From Yersinia entomophaga (GTDB taxonomy: Bacteria > Pseudomonadota > Gammaproteobacteria > Enterobacterales > Enterobacteriaceae), in contig NZ_CP010029.1 in NCBI RefSeq assembly GCF_001656035.1, positions 2,668,644 to 2,732,643 of the forward strand: DNA of 64,000 bases, written 5' to 3'. Positions 7,117 to 18,775 of this stretch are shown here, piece by piece; position 1 is the first letter of the stretch; each line of letters starts with the position of its first letter. The notes beneath the pieces are model-generated. The model did no database searches and was not told the origin of the DNA. It saw only the letters and a program-made list of their open reading frames with translations. The position numbers and the translations under genes were made by a program.

Positions 7117-8109
7117 TCAACTGACTAATCTTCTTTTATCAATACGCTGTAATCCTATAGATAACAACATGCTACCACCCAACGCGAAAGCGAAAACATA
7201 GAAAATATCCAGCGCCGGATAGGCGGTAAAATCAAAGTGGTGGGTGCGCACAAAGTGAATAATAAGCGCGTGGAAACCATAAATCGCAAGAGAATGACCC
7301 GAAAGCCAGGTTAACCAGGCTCGTGGCTGGGAAAGGCAGTTTTTAAACCAGATTAGCAGAGACACCGCCGCAATAAAGACCAGCGGACTACAGTACATGT
7401 AGAAGGTATCTGCAAAATTTCCATTGATAATACTTTGTTTTTTTGTCGAAATGACGATCAATCCTACGCTCACGATAAAAGCGAACGCTGCTGCCCAACT
7501 TATCGATTTTCCTTCCGTATTCAGCATACCAATCGCCCGGCCTAGCATTGCGTATAGCAGGTAATAGAAAGTATCTCCGGAGATATACAGGTTTACAGGC
7601 AGTAAATGGAAACCATCGAGAGAGAACTTACCGGTATAAGGATTGGCAACCACCGCCAGCAACAGTATGACTACGGCAACGTAACGGCCGGATACAGGCT
7701 TGACGTTAATCAGCGGAGAAACCAGATACACCACGATTATGGCGTAGAAAAACCACAGGTGATAAAACACCGGCTTTTGCAAAATATTCTTTAATGAAGC
7801 CCAGCCGCCTATCGGCGTCAGTGTGGATATATAAATTAGAGCAATAGCACTATAAAAAGTCAGGCATAGACCGATGCGTATAAAATGCTTCTTACCGGCA
7901 CTTTTTTCACCCAAAAACAGATAACCCGAAATCATAAAGAACAAAGGGACGCCAACCCGAGACATGGAATTCAGTAAGTTAGATAAATCCCAGCTGAATT
8001 CACCGACCGCTGCTCCGCTGGTGAGATAGTAAGTGGTGGCGTGAATCATAACCACCATAATGCAAGCCACTGCCCGCAAATTATCAATCCATCCAATTTT
8101 ATTGGTCAT
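7117..8109 (-). CDS. wecH: O-acetyltransferase WecH (enterobacterial common antigen)
   Basis: The product (330 residues from the ATG at 8109) belongs to the acyltransferase-3 membrane family and lines up with E. coli WecH (YiaH): KIGWIDNLRAVACIMVVMIH near the start, RVGVPLFFMISGYLFLGE, QKPVFYHLWFF and ending QRIDKRRLVS. WecH acetylates GlcNAc residues of enterobacterial common antigen. About ten membrane segments are visible and the active-site His of the family is in the first one (VMIHATT). A TTG start at 8142 is possible, but GAGAATAGG before 8109 and the family length favour the inner ATG. It is divergent from mdfA. Confidence 0.88.
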   Translation of the reverse strand: MTNKIGWIDNLRAVACIMVVMIHATTYYLTSGAAVGEFSWDLSNLLNSMSRVGVPLFFMISGYLFLGEKSAGKKHFIRIGLCLTFYSAIALIYISTLTPIGGWASLKNILQKPVFYHLWFFYAIIVVYLVSPLINVKPVSGRYVAVVILLLAVVANPYTGKFSLDGFHLLPVNLYISGDTFYYLLYAMLGRAIGMLNTEGKSISWAAAFAFIVSVGLIVISTKKQSIINGNFADTFYMYCSPLVFIAAVSLLIWFKNCLSQPRAWLTWLSGHSLAIYGFHALIIHFVRTHHFDFTAYPALDIFYVFAFALGGSMLLSIGLQRIDKRRLVS

Positions 8110-8345
8110 GCCTATTCTCTGTTGCTCATGCATTTGGGCCAAAAAAGTTAACGATAAGTTATATACTAAGGGCGCTAAAAGTAACTCAAAAAGAAATACT
8201 CGCCCAAGGTAATTAAGAATCTACCTGCATGTAAATCGTTGCCATTATTCATTATTGGCGGCAAAATAGCCGTCCTAACTCGTCTCGACAGCTTTTCTCG
8301 CTGAGGCAGTTCCACTTTTCTTATTAATTATTAATAACTTAATCT

Positions 8346-9575
8346 ATGCAAACTACGTTAACACCCGCGAAACCTTTAGGCCGCCGGGCGCTGTTGTTTC
8401 CCCTGTGTTTAGTCCTATTTGAATTCGCAGCCTATATTGCCAACGATATGATTCAGCCCGGTATGCTGGCAGTCGTCGCTGATTTCAACGCCAGCATAGA
8501 ATGGGTTCCCACATCCATGACCGCCTATTTAGCCGGCGGTATGTTCCTACAATGGCTGTTGGGGCCGCTTTCCGATCGCCGTGGCCGTCGTCCGGTAATG
8601 CTGGCAGGCGTGGCTTTCTTTGTCATTACCTGTCTGGCTATTCTTTTGGTCAATACCATAGAACAATTTATTGCTATGCGCTTCCTGCAAGGCATTGGCC
8701 TGTGCTTTATCGGCGCCGTAGGTTACGCCACCATTCAGGAATCATTCGAAGAAGCAGTATGTATTAAGATCACCGCGCTGATGGCAAACGTGGCTCTGAT
8801 CGCTCCGCTACTTGGCCCTTTAGCCGGTGCAGCCTTGATTCACGTTGCGCCGTGGCAAAGTATGTTTGTGCTTTTTGCGGTTCTGGGGGCAATTTCGTTC
8901 ATTGGCTTATGGCGAGCAATGCCAGAAACTGCGGTGTTGAAAGGTGAAAAGCTCTCGCTTTCGGCCATGTGGCATGATTATAAGCAAGTGCTGGCTAACC
9001 GTCGCTTTCTGTGCGGAGCATTGGCATTAGGCTTTGCTAGCCTGCCATTGTTGGCTTGGATTGCACAATCGCCGGTTATTTTGATCAGTGGCGAGCAGCT
9101 ATCGACCTTTGACTATGGTTTATTGCAAGTGCCTATTTTCGGCGCATTAATCATTGGTAACCTGACGCTGGCGCGTTTGAGTGGTAAAACCAGCATTCCT
9201 AAACTGATTAAACTCGGCGCAGGCCCGATGATCGGTGGGTTGATATTGGCCGCTGTTTCAACGCTTTATTCATCTCACGCCTATTTGTGGATGACGGCGG
9301 GTCTCAGTTTGTATGCTTTTGGTATTGGTGTAGCAAATGCCGGTTTGGTGCGTTTGACCCTGTTTGCCAGCGATATCAGTAAAGGTACGGTTTCTGCCGC
9401 AATGGGGATGATCAGTATGTTTGTCTTCACTTTGGGCATAGAGTTGGCGAAAGTCGCCTATCTGTGGGGAAACAGCGGTATCTTCAATCTTTTCAATTTA
9501 ATCAGCGGCCTGCTGTGGCTGTCGCTGGTAGCAATATTTATTCGTAAACAGCCTGAAGCTGTAGCTGCGGAATAA
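8346..9575 (+). CDS. mdfA: MdfA multidrug/H+ antiporter
   Basis: The 409-residue 12-TM major facilitator matches E. coli MdfA (410 residues) closely: [45 protein letters not shown] and [20 protein letters not shown]. The membrane-embedded acidic residues essential for transport in TM1, E26 and D34, are present, as is the motif A loop [12 protein letters not shown]. MdfA exports lipophilic cations, chloramphenicol and other compounds and can exchange Na+/K+ for H+ in alkali. It is transcribed alone, divergent from wecH, and is followed by a strong terminator. Confidence 0.93.
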   Translation: MQTTLTPAKPLGRRALLFPLCLVLFEFAAYIANDMIQPGMLAVVADFNASIEWVPTSMTAYLAGGMFLQWLLGPLSDRRGRRPVMLAGVAFFVITCLAILLVNTIEQFIAMRFLQGIGLCFIGAVGYATIQESFEEAVCIKITALMANVALIAPLLGPLAGAALIHVAPWQSMFVLFAVLGAISFIGLWRAMPETAVLKGEKLSLSAMWHDYKQVLANRRFLCGALALGFASLPLLAWIAQSPVILISGEQLSTFDYGLLQVPIFGALIIGNLTLARLSGKTSIPKLIKLGAGPMIGGLILAAVSTLYSSHAYLWMTAGLSLYAFGIGVANAGLVRLTLFASDISKGTVSAAMGMISMFVFTLGIELAKVAYLWGNSGIFNLFNLISGLLWLSLVAIFIRKQPEAVAAE

Positions 9576-9601
9576 TAAACCTGGCACTGATGATGTGAAC
9601 A

Positions 9602-9633
9602 GATGGGTTCGGCTAATGCTGAACCCATTTTTA
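9602..9633 (+). terminator. Rho-independent terminator after mdfA
   Basis: ATGGGTTC (9603-9610) pairs with GAACCCAT (9621-9628), the stem extending inward through CGGC/GCTG, and TTTTTA follows. Confidence 0.8.
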
Positions 9634-9730
9634 ATGGTCATGGAATCTATAAAGCATCGGTAGGAATGTATTCATCACAAAATACATCACTATTGATGTG
9701 TAATCTGGTAGTTACATCAGCACCGATGCA

Positions 9731-11596
9731 CTAACAAAACATACCTCGGTCGCGCAGAATATGGTCGTTGCCACGGCGGCGGGTAAAGCCGCTGCGATCG
9801 AAAAATTCCAGAATTTGAATCGCTAACTTACGGCCGACGCCAAGGCTGTCGCGGAAATCCGCTGCGCTGGCGCTACCTTTGCTGGCATCCAGAGTACGAA
9901 TCAAATCGGCAAACTGATAGATTCTGCGATTCAGATAGTAGCGATCCGGCACAATCGCGGTGATATGGCCCAAACGCGCGGCTTTACGCAATAATCCACG
10001 CATCGACTCTTCATCCATTTCCAGCGCTACGGCCAGATCCCGCACCCACCAAGGGTCACTTTCAAAATAAACCCGCGCACGCAGCCACTGTTTTTCCTCT
10101 TCAGCTGTAAACGCCAAACTGTGTTCAGGTAAATGCAGCCAGCCGCGCGTATTCGCTAATTCGCCGTCGGCAACTAATTGATCGATAACCCGATTAACCA
10201 AAGCCTCATCAAGCGTCGGTAAAGCCATGCGGCGCAGGCGGGCGCGGCCCAAGCCCAACTGATCGCTGTGCTGCTGATGGTAACTGGCGAGCACTTGCAG
10301 CAGGTTTTGCCGGGCATTTTCAGCCATCGCAGAGGAAAGTACGCTATCGCCAGCCACTAACTGTTGGCTGTCTGCCAATAGTTTATCGAGTTGTCCATCG
10401 GATAATTGACGTGCCCAGGCAAACTGTTGAATCGATACCGGCCTTTTATCCAATTGAAGGTTAAGGACTTCCGCATCTGTCGTGGCCTGAGCTAGCGCAG
10501 TCAGCCACGCCAAAAACGCCGGCTGCCGCTTACCTCTTTTCGGGGAAGACAGAGCGATGACTCGAGCGCCACCCAGGGTGTGCTTTGCCGCAATGTCACG
10601 CAGGATAAAGCGATCGTTTTCTGCCAGATACAGCGGTGTATCCAGCAATAATTCGGCCAACATCGGGGTTTCTGCGCCATTCAGCATGGAAACTCGACCG
10701 GTAATATGGCTAGCACCTTGATGTAAATGCAGAGATTGCCAATGATGCATCGGTGTATCCGTTGTGACTTCCACCAGCACCCGATCCTGCGCTTCCGGCG
10801 GCTGTCGCTCCAATAGCCAATCGCCGCGAGAAATTTGCTGTTTGCTGGTATCGCCAGTGATATTCAGCGCAATCCTTTGGCCAGCCTGTGCATGAGTGGC
10901 TGGCTCATTCTGCGAATGAATACTTCGTACCCGAACCGGACAATCGCTGCCGGTTAACCACAGAGTATCGCCAACGGCTACTTGCCCCGCTAGCAGCGTT
11001 CCCGTCACTACTAATCCCGAACCTTTCAGGCTAAAAGCCCGATCGATTGCCAGACGGAACCGCCGTTGAATACGTTGAGCATCGCTAGCCTGCTGGCTAA
11101 GCTGCGTCAGATGAGCGCGCAGTTCGTCAATACCGACTCCGCGGTTAGCAGCGGTGATAAACAGGGAAATCTGATCGGCAGCCCAGCCTTGCTGTGCCAG
11201 TTCGGTCAAAACCTGCTGGCGAACCTGCTCAATCTGTTGCTCATCGGCACGATCGGCTTTGGTTAACGCCACTGTCAGTTTTGGATGGCCACTGAGGCGT
11301 AAAATGGCCAAATGTTCATGTGTTTGCGCCATTACGCCATCGTCACAGGCCACTACCAGCAGAGCGTGATCGATACCGCCCATTCCTGCCAGCATATTGG
11401 ACAGAAACTTCTCATGACCGGGAACATCAATAAAACCGAGACTACTGCCGTCGGGCTGTGGCCAATAGGCGTAGCCCAGATCGATAGTCATACCACGCTG
11501 TTTTTCTTCCGGCAAACGATCGGCATTTACGCCGGTTATAGCCTGTAATAGCGTGGTTTTACCGTGGTCAACGTGACCGGCGGTGGCAATAATCAT
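9731..11596 (-). CDS. selB: Selenocysteine-specific elongation factor SelB
   Basis: The 621-residue protein carries selenocysteyl-tRNA to the ribosome at UGA codons followed by a SECIS hairpin. The N-terminus has an EF-Tu-like GTPase with G1 [11 protein letters not shown]3 DVPGHEKF and G4 TKAD, then two beta-barrel domains, then about 250 residues of winged-helix repeats that bind SECIS RNA. E. coli SelB is 614 residues. The start at 11596 ([13 protein letters not shown]) overlaps the selA stop as TGATG, so the two are translationally coupled; a TTG one codon upstream is less likely. Confidence 0.97.
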   Translation of the reverse strand: MIIATAGHVDHGKTTLLQAITGVNADRLPEEKQRGMTIDLGYAYWPQPDGSSLGFIDVPGHEKFLSNMLAGMGGIDHALLVVACDDGVMAQTHEHLAILRLSGHPKLTVALTKADRADEQQIEQVRQQVLTELAQQGWAADQISLFITAANRGVGIDELRAHLTQLSQQASDAQRIQRRFRLAIDRAFSLKGSGLVVTGTLLAGQVAVGDTLWLTGSDCPVRVRSIHSQNEPATHAQAGQRIALNITGDTSKQQISRGDWLLERQPPEAQDRVLVEVTTDTPMHHWQSLHLHQGASHITGRVSMLNGAETPMLAELLLDTPLYLAENDRFILRDIAAKHTLGGARVIALSSPKRGKRQPAFLAWLTALAQATTDAEVLNLQLDKRPVSIQQFAWARQLSDGQLDKLLADSQQLVAGDSVLSSAMAENARQNLLQVLASYHQQHSDQLGLGRARLRRMALPTLDEALVNRVIDQLVADGELANTRGWLHLPEHSLAFTAEEEKQWLRARVYFESDPWWVRDLAVALEMDEESMRGLLRKAARLGHITAIVPDRYYLNRRIYQFADLIRTLDASKGSASAADFRDSLGVGRKLAIQILEFFDRSGFTRRRGNDHILRDRGMFC

Positions 11597-12978
11597 CAAA
11601 CAAGCTCCCTGAGCAAAGCATCTTCATCATTTAAACAACGTAAATCTAGCCACATGCGCCCATCCCGAAGATGACCGATCACCGGCTGATTCAGACGGCG
11701 CCAGCGGTTAGCCAGCGACAGCAGCGTACTACCCCGCCCGTCTTTAGGTGTGAAAGTTATCGCCCAACTGGGCAAACGATCGACCGGCAAGGAACCACTG
11801 CCAATCTGCGACCAGCATTCTTCGCTGGCAAGGTCAAAATCCGGATAATGCGCGCTAAGCTGCACTAATAGGCGCTCGGCGCTGTCACGCATCTCTTGCT
11901 GCGGACGAGTGAGTATGCGCAGCGATGGCAGTAAATCTGCCAACCGATCCGGTTGTTGATAAAGACGTAGTGTAGCTTCTAATGCTGATAGGGTCATTTT
12001 ATCGACCCGCAGAGCGCGTTTGAGCGGGTGCTGCTGAAGTTTGGCGATCCAGTGCTTTTTGCCCAGAATAATCCCCGCCTGCGGCCCTCCCAACAATTTA
12101 TCTCCGGAAAAAGTGATCAAATCGACGCCAGCGGCAATCAGTTGCTGCGGCATTGGCTCGGCAGGTAATCCGTATTGGGTCATATCGATTAGCGAACCGC
12201 TGCCCAAATCCGTTGCCGTCGGCACAGAAAATTCCTGCCCCAAGGCTGTTAGCTGAGATTCCGTTACCGCGGCGGTAAAGCCTTGAATACTATAATTACT
12301 GGTATGAACTTTCATCAGCAGACCGGTATTTTCGCCGATTGCCTGCCGATAATCCTTCAAATGAGTGCGGTTGGTTGCGCCAACCTCAACCAATTGGCAA
12401 CCCGCCTGACGCATGACGTCAGGAATACGGAAAGCGCCGCCGATTTCCACCAGCTCACCACGTGAAACCACGACTTCTTTGCCCGCCGAGACCGCCGCCA
12501 GCATCAGCAGTACCGCCGCCGCATTATTGTTAACAATACAGGCGTCTTCTGCGCCGGTCAGTTCACAGAGTAAATCCGCTACCGCCCGATCCCGATGCCC
12601 GCGTCCAGCGTCACCGAGGTCATATTCCAGCGTCACCGCGCCGCGCATCGCCGCCGTCACTGCGTTAATAGCAGATTCAGCCAAAGGCGCGCGGCCAAGA
12701 TTGGTATGCAATACCGTACCGGTCAGGTTGAATACGGGTTTCAGGGCGGGTTGGCGTTGGTTAATCCGTTGACGTAGTTCGGTAATCCAGCAGCTATGCC
12801 AGTGCGGCAGCGTCTGAGTCTGGCGGATAATCTCGCGGGCCTGCGTTTGCATTTTCCGCAGGATATCAGTGAGTAGCGTCGCGCCATATTCATCCAGCAA
12901 AGGAGCCATTTCTGGCTCCCGCAACAGACGGTCTATGGCAGGTAATTGGCTATAAAGTTGCTGAGGTTCTGCGCTCAT
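11596..12978 (-). CDS. selA: L-seryl-tRNA(Sec) selenium transferase SelA
   Basis: This PLP enzyme of about 460 residues converts Ser-tRNA(Sec) to Sec-tRNA(Sec) using selenophosphate. Diagnostic segments are [42 protein letters not shown] and the PLP lysine in [12 protein letters not shown] (about K294). E. coli SelA is 463 residues and SelA forms a decamer. The ATG at 12978 is preferred to a GTG two codons upstream because GAGTG precedes it. It lies 30 bases after fdhE on the same strand, so the fdo operon probably reads into selAB, coupling the selenoprotein to its own recoding machinery. Confidence 0.96.
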   Translation of the reverse strand: MSAEPQQLYSQLPAIDRLLREPEMAPLLDEYGATLLTDILRKMQTQAREIIRQTQTLPHWHSCWITELRQRINQRQPALKPVFNLTGTVLHTNLGRAPLAESAINAVTAAMRGAVTLEYDLGDAGRGHRDRAVADLLCELTGAEDACIVNNNAAAVLLMLAAVSAGKEVVVSRGELVEIGGAFRIPDVMRQAGCQLVEVGATNRTHLKDYRQAIGENTGLLMKVHTSNYSIQGFTAAVTESQLTALGQEFSVPTATDLGSGSLIDMTQYGLPAEPMPQQLIAAGVDLITFSGDKLLGGPQAGIILGKKHWIAKLQQHPLKRALRVDKMTLSALEATLRLYQQPDRLADLLPSLRILTRPQQEMRDSAERLLVQLSAHYPDFDLASEECWSQIGSGSLPVDRLPSWAITFTPKDGRGSTLLSLANRWRRLNQPVIGHLRDGRMWLDLRCLNDEDALLRELV

Positions 12979-13008
12979 AGTCACTCAAATCAGGGAGATA
13001 ACGGAAAG

Positions 13009-13938
13009 TTATTCGCCGGGGAACAGGAACGGATTAACGCTACTGCGGGCGAAACCTTCTCCTTCCATTTTGGCATCCAGAATCAGCGAGGCCAAATCAT
13101 CAGCCACCGCTTCAACCTGCGGATCTTTTTCCTGATACAGAATTTTTAGATAAGTGCCGCAATCACCACAACTTTCTGCTTTTACCGCTGCCAGTTCGCT
13201 ATCCAGTGACCAATAATTCAGATCGCGGCTTTGCTCGCAGTTACTGCATTTTATCCGCACGACGTGCCATTCGCTTTCACACAGATTGCAGTGCAGGTAA
13301 CGCAGGCCGTTCACCGTACCGATATGCACCACGCTGGAAACCGGAATACTGCCGCAGACCGGGCAGAACTGACGGTGTTCACCATATTCCGCACGAGCTT
13401 TACCGGGAATCTGGCTGGCCATTTGCGCCCAATACAGCGATAGCGCCGCCCAGATAAACGGGGATTTCTCACTGCCGATCTTGCCGAATTCGCGATTCAA
13501 CAATGCGTCAGCGTAGAGCTCCAGCTCATGTACCGATGATTTTTCCAGATTATCCAGCACGACCTGAATATGCTCAGGCGCATCTGGACGCAGTTCGGCA
13601 ATCAGCGCCGACAGCAACAAACGCCAGTGCTCAGTACGAGGAAATACGCTCGCATCCAACGGCGGCTTGCCGCTAGCGGCCGAGTGCTCCAGCTCCGCCC
13701 GCATATCCAACGTCAGCGGGTGATCGTGCAGCGCTTTTTGCTGCGCTTCGGTAATTCTGGCGGCAAAATCCAGATAATCAGACAACGGATTATCTAGCGC
13801 CAGTTGCCGTAAACGTTCGGTTCGGCGGGTATACAGGCTTTTTAAATTCGCGAAAAGTAACGGCGGGATTGTCCCCGCCGTTGATGCTCTTTCGCTTTGT
13901 TGACTAAGTTGGTCCTTAGGGACAATGCGAATACTCAT
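13009..13938 (-). CDS. fdhE: Formate dehydrogenase formation protein FdhE
   Basis: The 309-residue cytoplasmic protein is needed for activity of membrane formate dehydrogenases and has rubredoxin-like metal sites made of four CxxC pairs, all visible here: CPVC, CNLC, CSNC and CGDC between about residues 190 and 265. The family binds iron and interacts with the catalytic subunits. It begins next to the fdoI stop, the E. coli fdoGHI-fdhE arrangement, and ends 30 bases before selA. Confidence 0.95.
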   Translation of the reverse strand: MSIRIVPKDQLSQQSERASTAGTIPPLLFANLKSLYTRRTERLRQLALDNPLSDYLDFAARITEAQQKALHDHPLTLDMRAELEHSAASGKPPLDASVFPRTEHWRLLLSALIAELRPDAPEHIQVVLDNLEKSSVHELELYADALLNREFGKIGSEKSPFIWAALSLYWAQMASQIPGKARAEYGEHRQFCPVCGSIPVSSVVHIGTVNGLRYLHCNLCESEWHVVRIKCSNCEQSRDLNYWSLDSELAAVKAESCGDCGTYLKILYQEKDPQVEAVADDLASLILDAKMEGEGFARSSVNPFLFPGE

Positions 13939-13939
13939 T

Positions 13940-14575
13940 TCAGGGTTTCTCTTCCTGTTTTTTCTGACGGATTTCCCGATACCAGCGCGGATGGTGCTTT
14001 TTCGCCCATGCCGCAGGTACCCAGCCTTCCACCATCGCCGTTATCGTGCCTTTCACCCAAATGGCCGCATAAATGTGAACCATGATGACGATGATCAGCC
14101 CCACCGCTGCCAATGAGTGCACCAGTAACGCCAGGCGAATCAATGGAATCGGGAAATACTCGGCGAAGTAAGGCCGCCAGATAACCACACCACTGGCCAC
14201 TAACAGCACCAGACTTATAATTGCTGCCCAGAATACGCATTTCTGACCAAAATTATAGCGTCCCGTGTCGCCCACTTCCTCATTCATGGCAATTTTGTGG
14301 ATATTTTTCGCCCAGACCAGGTCTTCGCGGTTGATCAGGTTGTGTTTCCAGTAACGGAAAAACATGATCATAAACGCAGCGAACATAATCACCCCGGCAA
14401 AGGGATGAAGAATTCGCGCCAGCTGCGGCGTACCGAAGATGTTCATCAGCCAGTTAAAGGAAGGGAAGAAGAATCCCAGCCCACTAATGGCCGCCAGCAT
14501 AAAGCAGAAGGCCACTATCCAATGGTTGATTCGCTCCGGTGCGCTGTAGCGCTGGATCGGCTTTTCTTTTTTCAT
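13940..14575 (-). CDS. fdoI: Formate dehydrogenase-O cytochrome b556 (gamma) subunit
   Basis: The 211-residue inner-membrane protein has four membrane helices and the conserved start [16 protein letters not shown] of the FdnI/FdoI family; conserved histidines ([25 protein letters not shown]) ligate the two b hemes that pass electrons to quinone. Its ATG overlaps the fdoH stop (ATGA). The last residues are Lys/Glu rich and cytoplasmic. Confidence 0.94.
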   Translation of the reverse strand: MKKEKPIQRYSAPERINHWIVAFCFMLAAISGLGFFFPSFNWLMNIFGTPQLARILHPFAGVIMFAAFMIMFFRYWKHNLINREDLVWAKNIHKIAMNEEVGDTGRYNFGQKCVFWAAIISLVLLVASGVVIWRPYFAEYFPIPLIRLALLVHSLAAVGLIIVIMVHIYAAIWVKGTITAMVEGWVPAAWAKKHHPRWYREIRQKKQEEKP

Positions 14576-15528
14576 TTCCGCGTCTCCCCGTCTTGCTGTT
14601 CGGAAGATGGCTGAGTAGATGACGATGAATCTGACGATGCAGGGACGGATTTATCCTCTTCATCCTCATCTTCTTCCACCCGGTTCGGGCCAACGCCAAC
14701 ATAGTGGAAAATACTGGCGGCAAAGGTGGCAGCAAAGCCCACCGCAGCCAATGGTTTCCAAATGCCTTTCCAGAAGGTAACCGTCGGGCTAATGGTCGGA
14801 TTTTCAGGTAAACCGTGGTAAAGCTGCGGTTTATCCGCATGGTGCAACACGTACATAACGTGAGTACCGCCAACGCCAGCCGGATCGTATAAACCTGCGT
14901 TATCAAACCCACGGGTTTTCAATTCTGCCACGCGCCCAGCCGCCACTTCCTTCATCGACTCTTTAGTACCAAAGTGAATAGCGCCTGTCGGACAGGTTTT
15001 CACACAGGCCGGTTCCTGACCCACATTAACGCGGTCAACGCATAGGGTACATTTGTACACCCGATTGTCGTCCTTGTTCATGCGCGGTACATCGAAAGGA
15101 CAGCCGGCAATGCAGTAACCACAACCAATACAATGCTCCGATTGGAAATCCACGATGCCATTGGCGTACTGAATAATAGCCCCTTCCGACGGACATGCCT
15201 TCAGGCAGCCCGGATCGGCACAGTGCATACAGCCATCCTTACGGATCAGCCATTCCAGCTTGCCGTTTTCCTCCACTTCGGAGAAACGCATTACCGTCCA
15301 TGATTTAGCGGTTAAATCGGCGGGGTTATCGTACACCCCGACGTTATGACCGACTTCATCACGGATATCATTCCATTCCGAGCAGGCGACCTGACAGGCT
15401 TTACAACCGATACAGGTGGTGACGTCGATAAGCTTCGCCACTTCAGCCTGATAGTTACGATCCTGCGGCGGTGGCGTCAGGGAATGAGTACCGGAGCGCC
15501 GAATAATGTCTTGAGATTGCAGTGACAT
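14572..15528 (-). CDS. fdoH: Formate dehydrogenase-O iron-sulfur (beta) subunit
   Basis: The protein (318 residues) carries four ferredoxin-type cysteine groups: [35 protein letters not shown] and CTLCVDRV...CVKTC, for four [4Fe-4S] clusters linking the periplasmic FdoG to FdoI. A single membrane helix (about 258-276) anchors it. Compared with about 300 residues in E. coli, the C-terminus carries an extra acidic and Ser-rich tail ([14 protein letters not shown]) of unknown use. It lies 12 bases after fdoG. Confidence 0.95.
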   Translation of the reverse strand: MSLQSQDIIRRSGTHSLTPPPQDRNYQAEVAKLIDVTTCIGCKACQVACSEWNDIRDEVGHNVGVYDNPADLTAKSWTVMRFSEVEENGKLEWLIRKDGCMHCADPGCLKACPSEGAIIQYANGIVDFQSEHCIGCGYCIAGCPFDVPRMNKDDNRVYKCTLCVDRVNVGQEPACVKTCPTGAIHFGTKESMKEVAAGRVAELKTRGFDNAGLYDPAGVGGTHVMYVLHHADKPQLYHGLPENPTISPTVTFWKGIWKPLAAVGFAATFAASIFHYVGVGPNRVEEDEDEEDKSVPASSDSSSSTQPSSEQQDGETRK

Positions 15529-15540
15529 AGTTGTTCTCCG

Positions 15541-18500
15541 TTACACCTTTTCCACGTTAACCAGGAACGCCTTGAACTCTGGCGTTTGCGTATTGGCATC
15601 GCCAACGAACGGCGTCAGGGTATTAGCAATAAAGCCTTTTTTCGCTACCCCTTCATAACCCCAGTGAATAGGAATACCAATGGTATCCACTTCCTGTCCG
15701 TGAACCCTCAGCGTGCGAATACGTTTGGTCACTACCGCCTTAGCTTTGATATAGCCTCGGTTAGAGCTGACTTTCACCGTATCCCCGTGCTTAATGCCTT
15801 TCTTCTCGGCCAGTTTTTCACCGATTTCCACAAATTGCTCCGGCTGGGCAATAGCGTTCAATAACGCATGCTTAGTCCAGTAGTGGAAATGCTCGGTCAG
15901 ACGATAAGTGGTGCCCACATAAGGGAATTGCTCATGGGAGCCCATACTTTCCAAATCGTCTTTAAATACGCGAGCGGCCGGATTGGAAATCACGTTCGGA
16001 TGCAGCGGGTTGGTACCCAGTGGCGTTTCAAACGGCTCGTAGTGTTCCGGGAACGGCCCTTCCGCCATTTTGTCGATGGCGAACAGACGCCCCATCCCTT
16101 CCGGCTGCATGATAAACGGCCCGACATCACTGCCTGGCGCGGCGGCGCTGTAGTCAGCAACATCGACTCCAGTCCATTTCGCTCCGTCCCATTCCAGCAG
16201 CTGGCGTTTCGGATCCCAAGGTTTACCCTGTGGGTCAGCCGAGGCGCGGTTGTACAAAATACGGCGGTTCAACGGCCATGCCCATGCCCAACCCAGCGTA
16301 TTACCGAGGCCAGACGGATCGGCGTTATCACGGCGTGCCATTTGGTTACCCGCTGGCGTCCAGCTACCGGCAAAGATCCAACAACCGCTGGCGGTAGTAC
16401 CGTCATCGCGCAGATGAGCAAAGGTACTCAATTGCTCGCCTTTTTTCACCAGCACTTTGCCGTCGGCATCGGTAATATCTGCCAATGCGCGACCGTTGCT
16501 TTCCATCGCCACTTCTTCCGGCTCTGGATTGTCTGGCGTCAGGTAGTCCCAGGTCATATTGAGCACCTGTTCCGGCACCGCACCGCCTTCACGCTGATAC
16601 ATCTCGCGCAAGCGCATCAGAATACCCGCCAGAATGCCACCGTCGTTCATGGCTTCGCCGGGGGCGTCTGCGCCTTTCCAGTGCCATTGCAACCAGCGGC
16701 CGGAGTTCACGATAGAGCCGTTTTCTTCAGCAAAACAGGTAGATGGCAGACGGAACACTTCGGTCTGAATTTTTGACGGATCGACGTCGTTAAACTCGCC
16801 GTGGTTCTGCCAGAAATTCGAGGTTTCCGTATTCAGTGGATCGATAGTGACCAGGAACTTCAGTTTGGACAGTGAAGCTATTACTTTGTTTTTATTCGGG
16901 AACGAAGCAACCGGGTTAAAACCTTGGCACAGATAGCCGTTGACCTTACCCTGCGACATCATCTCGAAGTACTGTAGTACGTCGTAGCCTTTATCCCATT
17001 TAGGTAGCCAATCGTAGCCCCAGCTATTTTCCTTCTGCGCTTTATCCCCGTAGAAACTTTTCATCATGCTGACGAAGAATTTCGGATAGTTACTCCAGTA
17101 GTTCACCTGACCCGGCAACAGGGTTTTCGGCGTATTGGCAGCAAGATAGGTTTCCAGATCCGGCTGTTTTTCGGACGGCAGGTTCATGTAACCCGGCAGG
17201 CTTTGCGACAACAGGCCAAGGTCAGTCAGACCTTGAATATTGGAGTGACCGCGCAAGGCGTTAACCCCGCCACCGGCCATGCCCATATTGCCGAGCAGCA
17301 GTTGGATCATTGCCATGGTACGGATGTTTTGCGCGCCGACGGAATGCTGAGTCCAGCCCAGTGCATACAGGAAGGACGCGGTTTTATCCGCAGCACTGGT
17401 TTCGGCAATGTATTCACAAACTTTGATAAAATCTTCCTGCGGCGTACCGCAGATATTGCTAACCACTTCCGGCGTGTAGCGGCTGATATGTTCTTTCAGC
17501 AGGTTCCAAACGCAGCGCGGATCTTGCAGGGTGACGTCCCGTTTGGCGTAGCCGTTTTCATCCAACTGATAGTTCCAGCTGGTTTTATCATATTTACGGT
17601 TATCGGCGTCGTAGCCGCTGAACAGGCCGTCTTCAAAGGCAAAGTCTTCCCGCACCAGCAGGCTGGCGTTGGTGTAAGCCTCGACGTATTCGCGGTTAAT
17701 TTTTTCGTTGGTGATCAGATACAACAGTACGCCGGATAGGAACGCAATATCGGTACCGGAACGGATTGGCGTATAGAAATCAGCCACCGATGCAGTACGA
17801 GTAAAGCGCGGATCTATCACGATCAGCTTGGCATTGTTGTGGATCTTGGCTTCCATCGCCCAGCGGAATCCCACTGGATGCGCTTCAGCCGCGTTACCGC
17901 CCATGACGATAACTAAATTCGCGTTCTTAATGTCAACCCAGTGGTTGGTCATCGCACCGCGACCAAATGTTGGAGCAAGACTTGCTACCGTTGGTCCGTG
18001 TCAGACACGTGCTTGGTTGTCTACGGCAAGCATGCCGAGAGCGCGACTGAATTTTTGAGTCAGATAACCCGTTTCGTTACTGGATGCAGAGGCACACAGC
18101 ATACCGGTGCTGAGCCAACGGTTAACGGTCACGCCCGCTTCGTTGGTCTTAATGAAATTCGCATCTCGGTCTTCTTTCATCAGTTTGGCGATACGAGTAA
18201 AAGCATCATCCCAACTGATTCGCTGCCATTTATCGGAGCCTGGCGCGCGGTATTCTGGATATTTAAGACGACTTTCGCTGTGGATAAAGTCAATCAGGCC
18301 AGCACCTTTCGGGCAAAGTGCACCACGGTTGACCGGGTGATCCGGATCGCCTTCAATGTGGAAAATACTCTCTTTGGCGTTTTTTGCACCGTCGCCGAGG
18401 CTATACATCAATAGCCCGCAACCAACGGAGCAATATGTGCAGGTATTACGGGTTTCGCGGGCTCGCAGCAATTTATACTGTCGCGTTTCCGCCAACGCCA

Positions 18501-18588
18501 CCGCCGGCGCAAAGCCGAGTGCCGCCGCCGTGGTTCCTGCCATACCGCCAGCGCAGATCTTAAAGAACTGCCTTCTGCTGACCTGCAT
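15541..18588 (-). CDS. fdoG: Formate dehydrogenase-O alpha subunit, selenoprotein
   Basis: The complete gene encodes 1015 residues with selenocysteine at position 196, read through the TGA at 18001-18003; it appears as two open frames in a normal translation but both halves match E. coli FdoG (1016 residues) end to end, the junction reading NQARV-Sec-HGPTVA. The N-terminus is a Tat signal (SRRQFFK), so the folded Mo-bis-MGD and [4Fe-4S] enzyme (CTYCSVGC) is exported to oxidise formate in the periplasm. A SECIS hairpin follows the TGA. It heads the operon fdoGHI-fdhE-selAB and is divergent from fdhD. Confidence 0.97.
17961..17996 (-). promoter_or_regulatory. SECIS hairpin in fdoG
   Basis: Just after the UGA the minus-strand RNA folds as GACCAA...UUGGUC (outer stem) around AGCAA-GUC-UUGCU (inner stem, 3-base loop containing GU). 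Bacterial SECIS elements sit inside the coding sequence at this distance and are bound by the C-terminus of SelB. This supports recoding rather than a nonsense mutation. Confidence 0.75.
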
Positions 18589-18775
18589 GGGTCTCTCCTC
18601 AATTCACGATTGTCACAGTGTTTTTAACAGGCGCTTTCCCCGATAAAGGCGTCAGCGCTAAAATCGTTATCTCACTACCGCTTTGCCGCGATAGAGAATA
18701 AGGTTCACAGCCTTATCCTTACCGTGGAATACTACCACACTGTCATTATGGGATATAACACTCAGGATCGCATCA

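Noticed and set aside
12413..12772. Antisense open frames over selA, fdoG, glyS and mtlA
   Set aside because: Long frames opposite these high-GC conserved genes are by-products of their codon use; none has a ribosome-binding site or family resemblance.
15541..18588. fdoG as a pseudogene split by a nonsense codon
   Set aside because: Both halves match one protein end to end, the stop is UGA at the known selenocysteine position and a SECIS hairpin follows.
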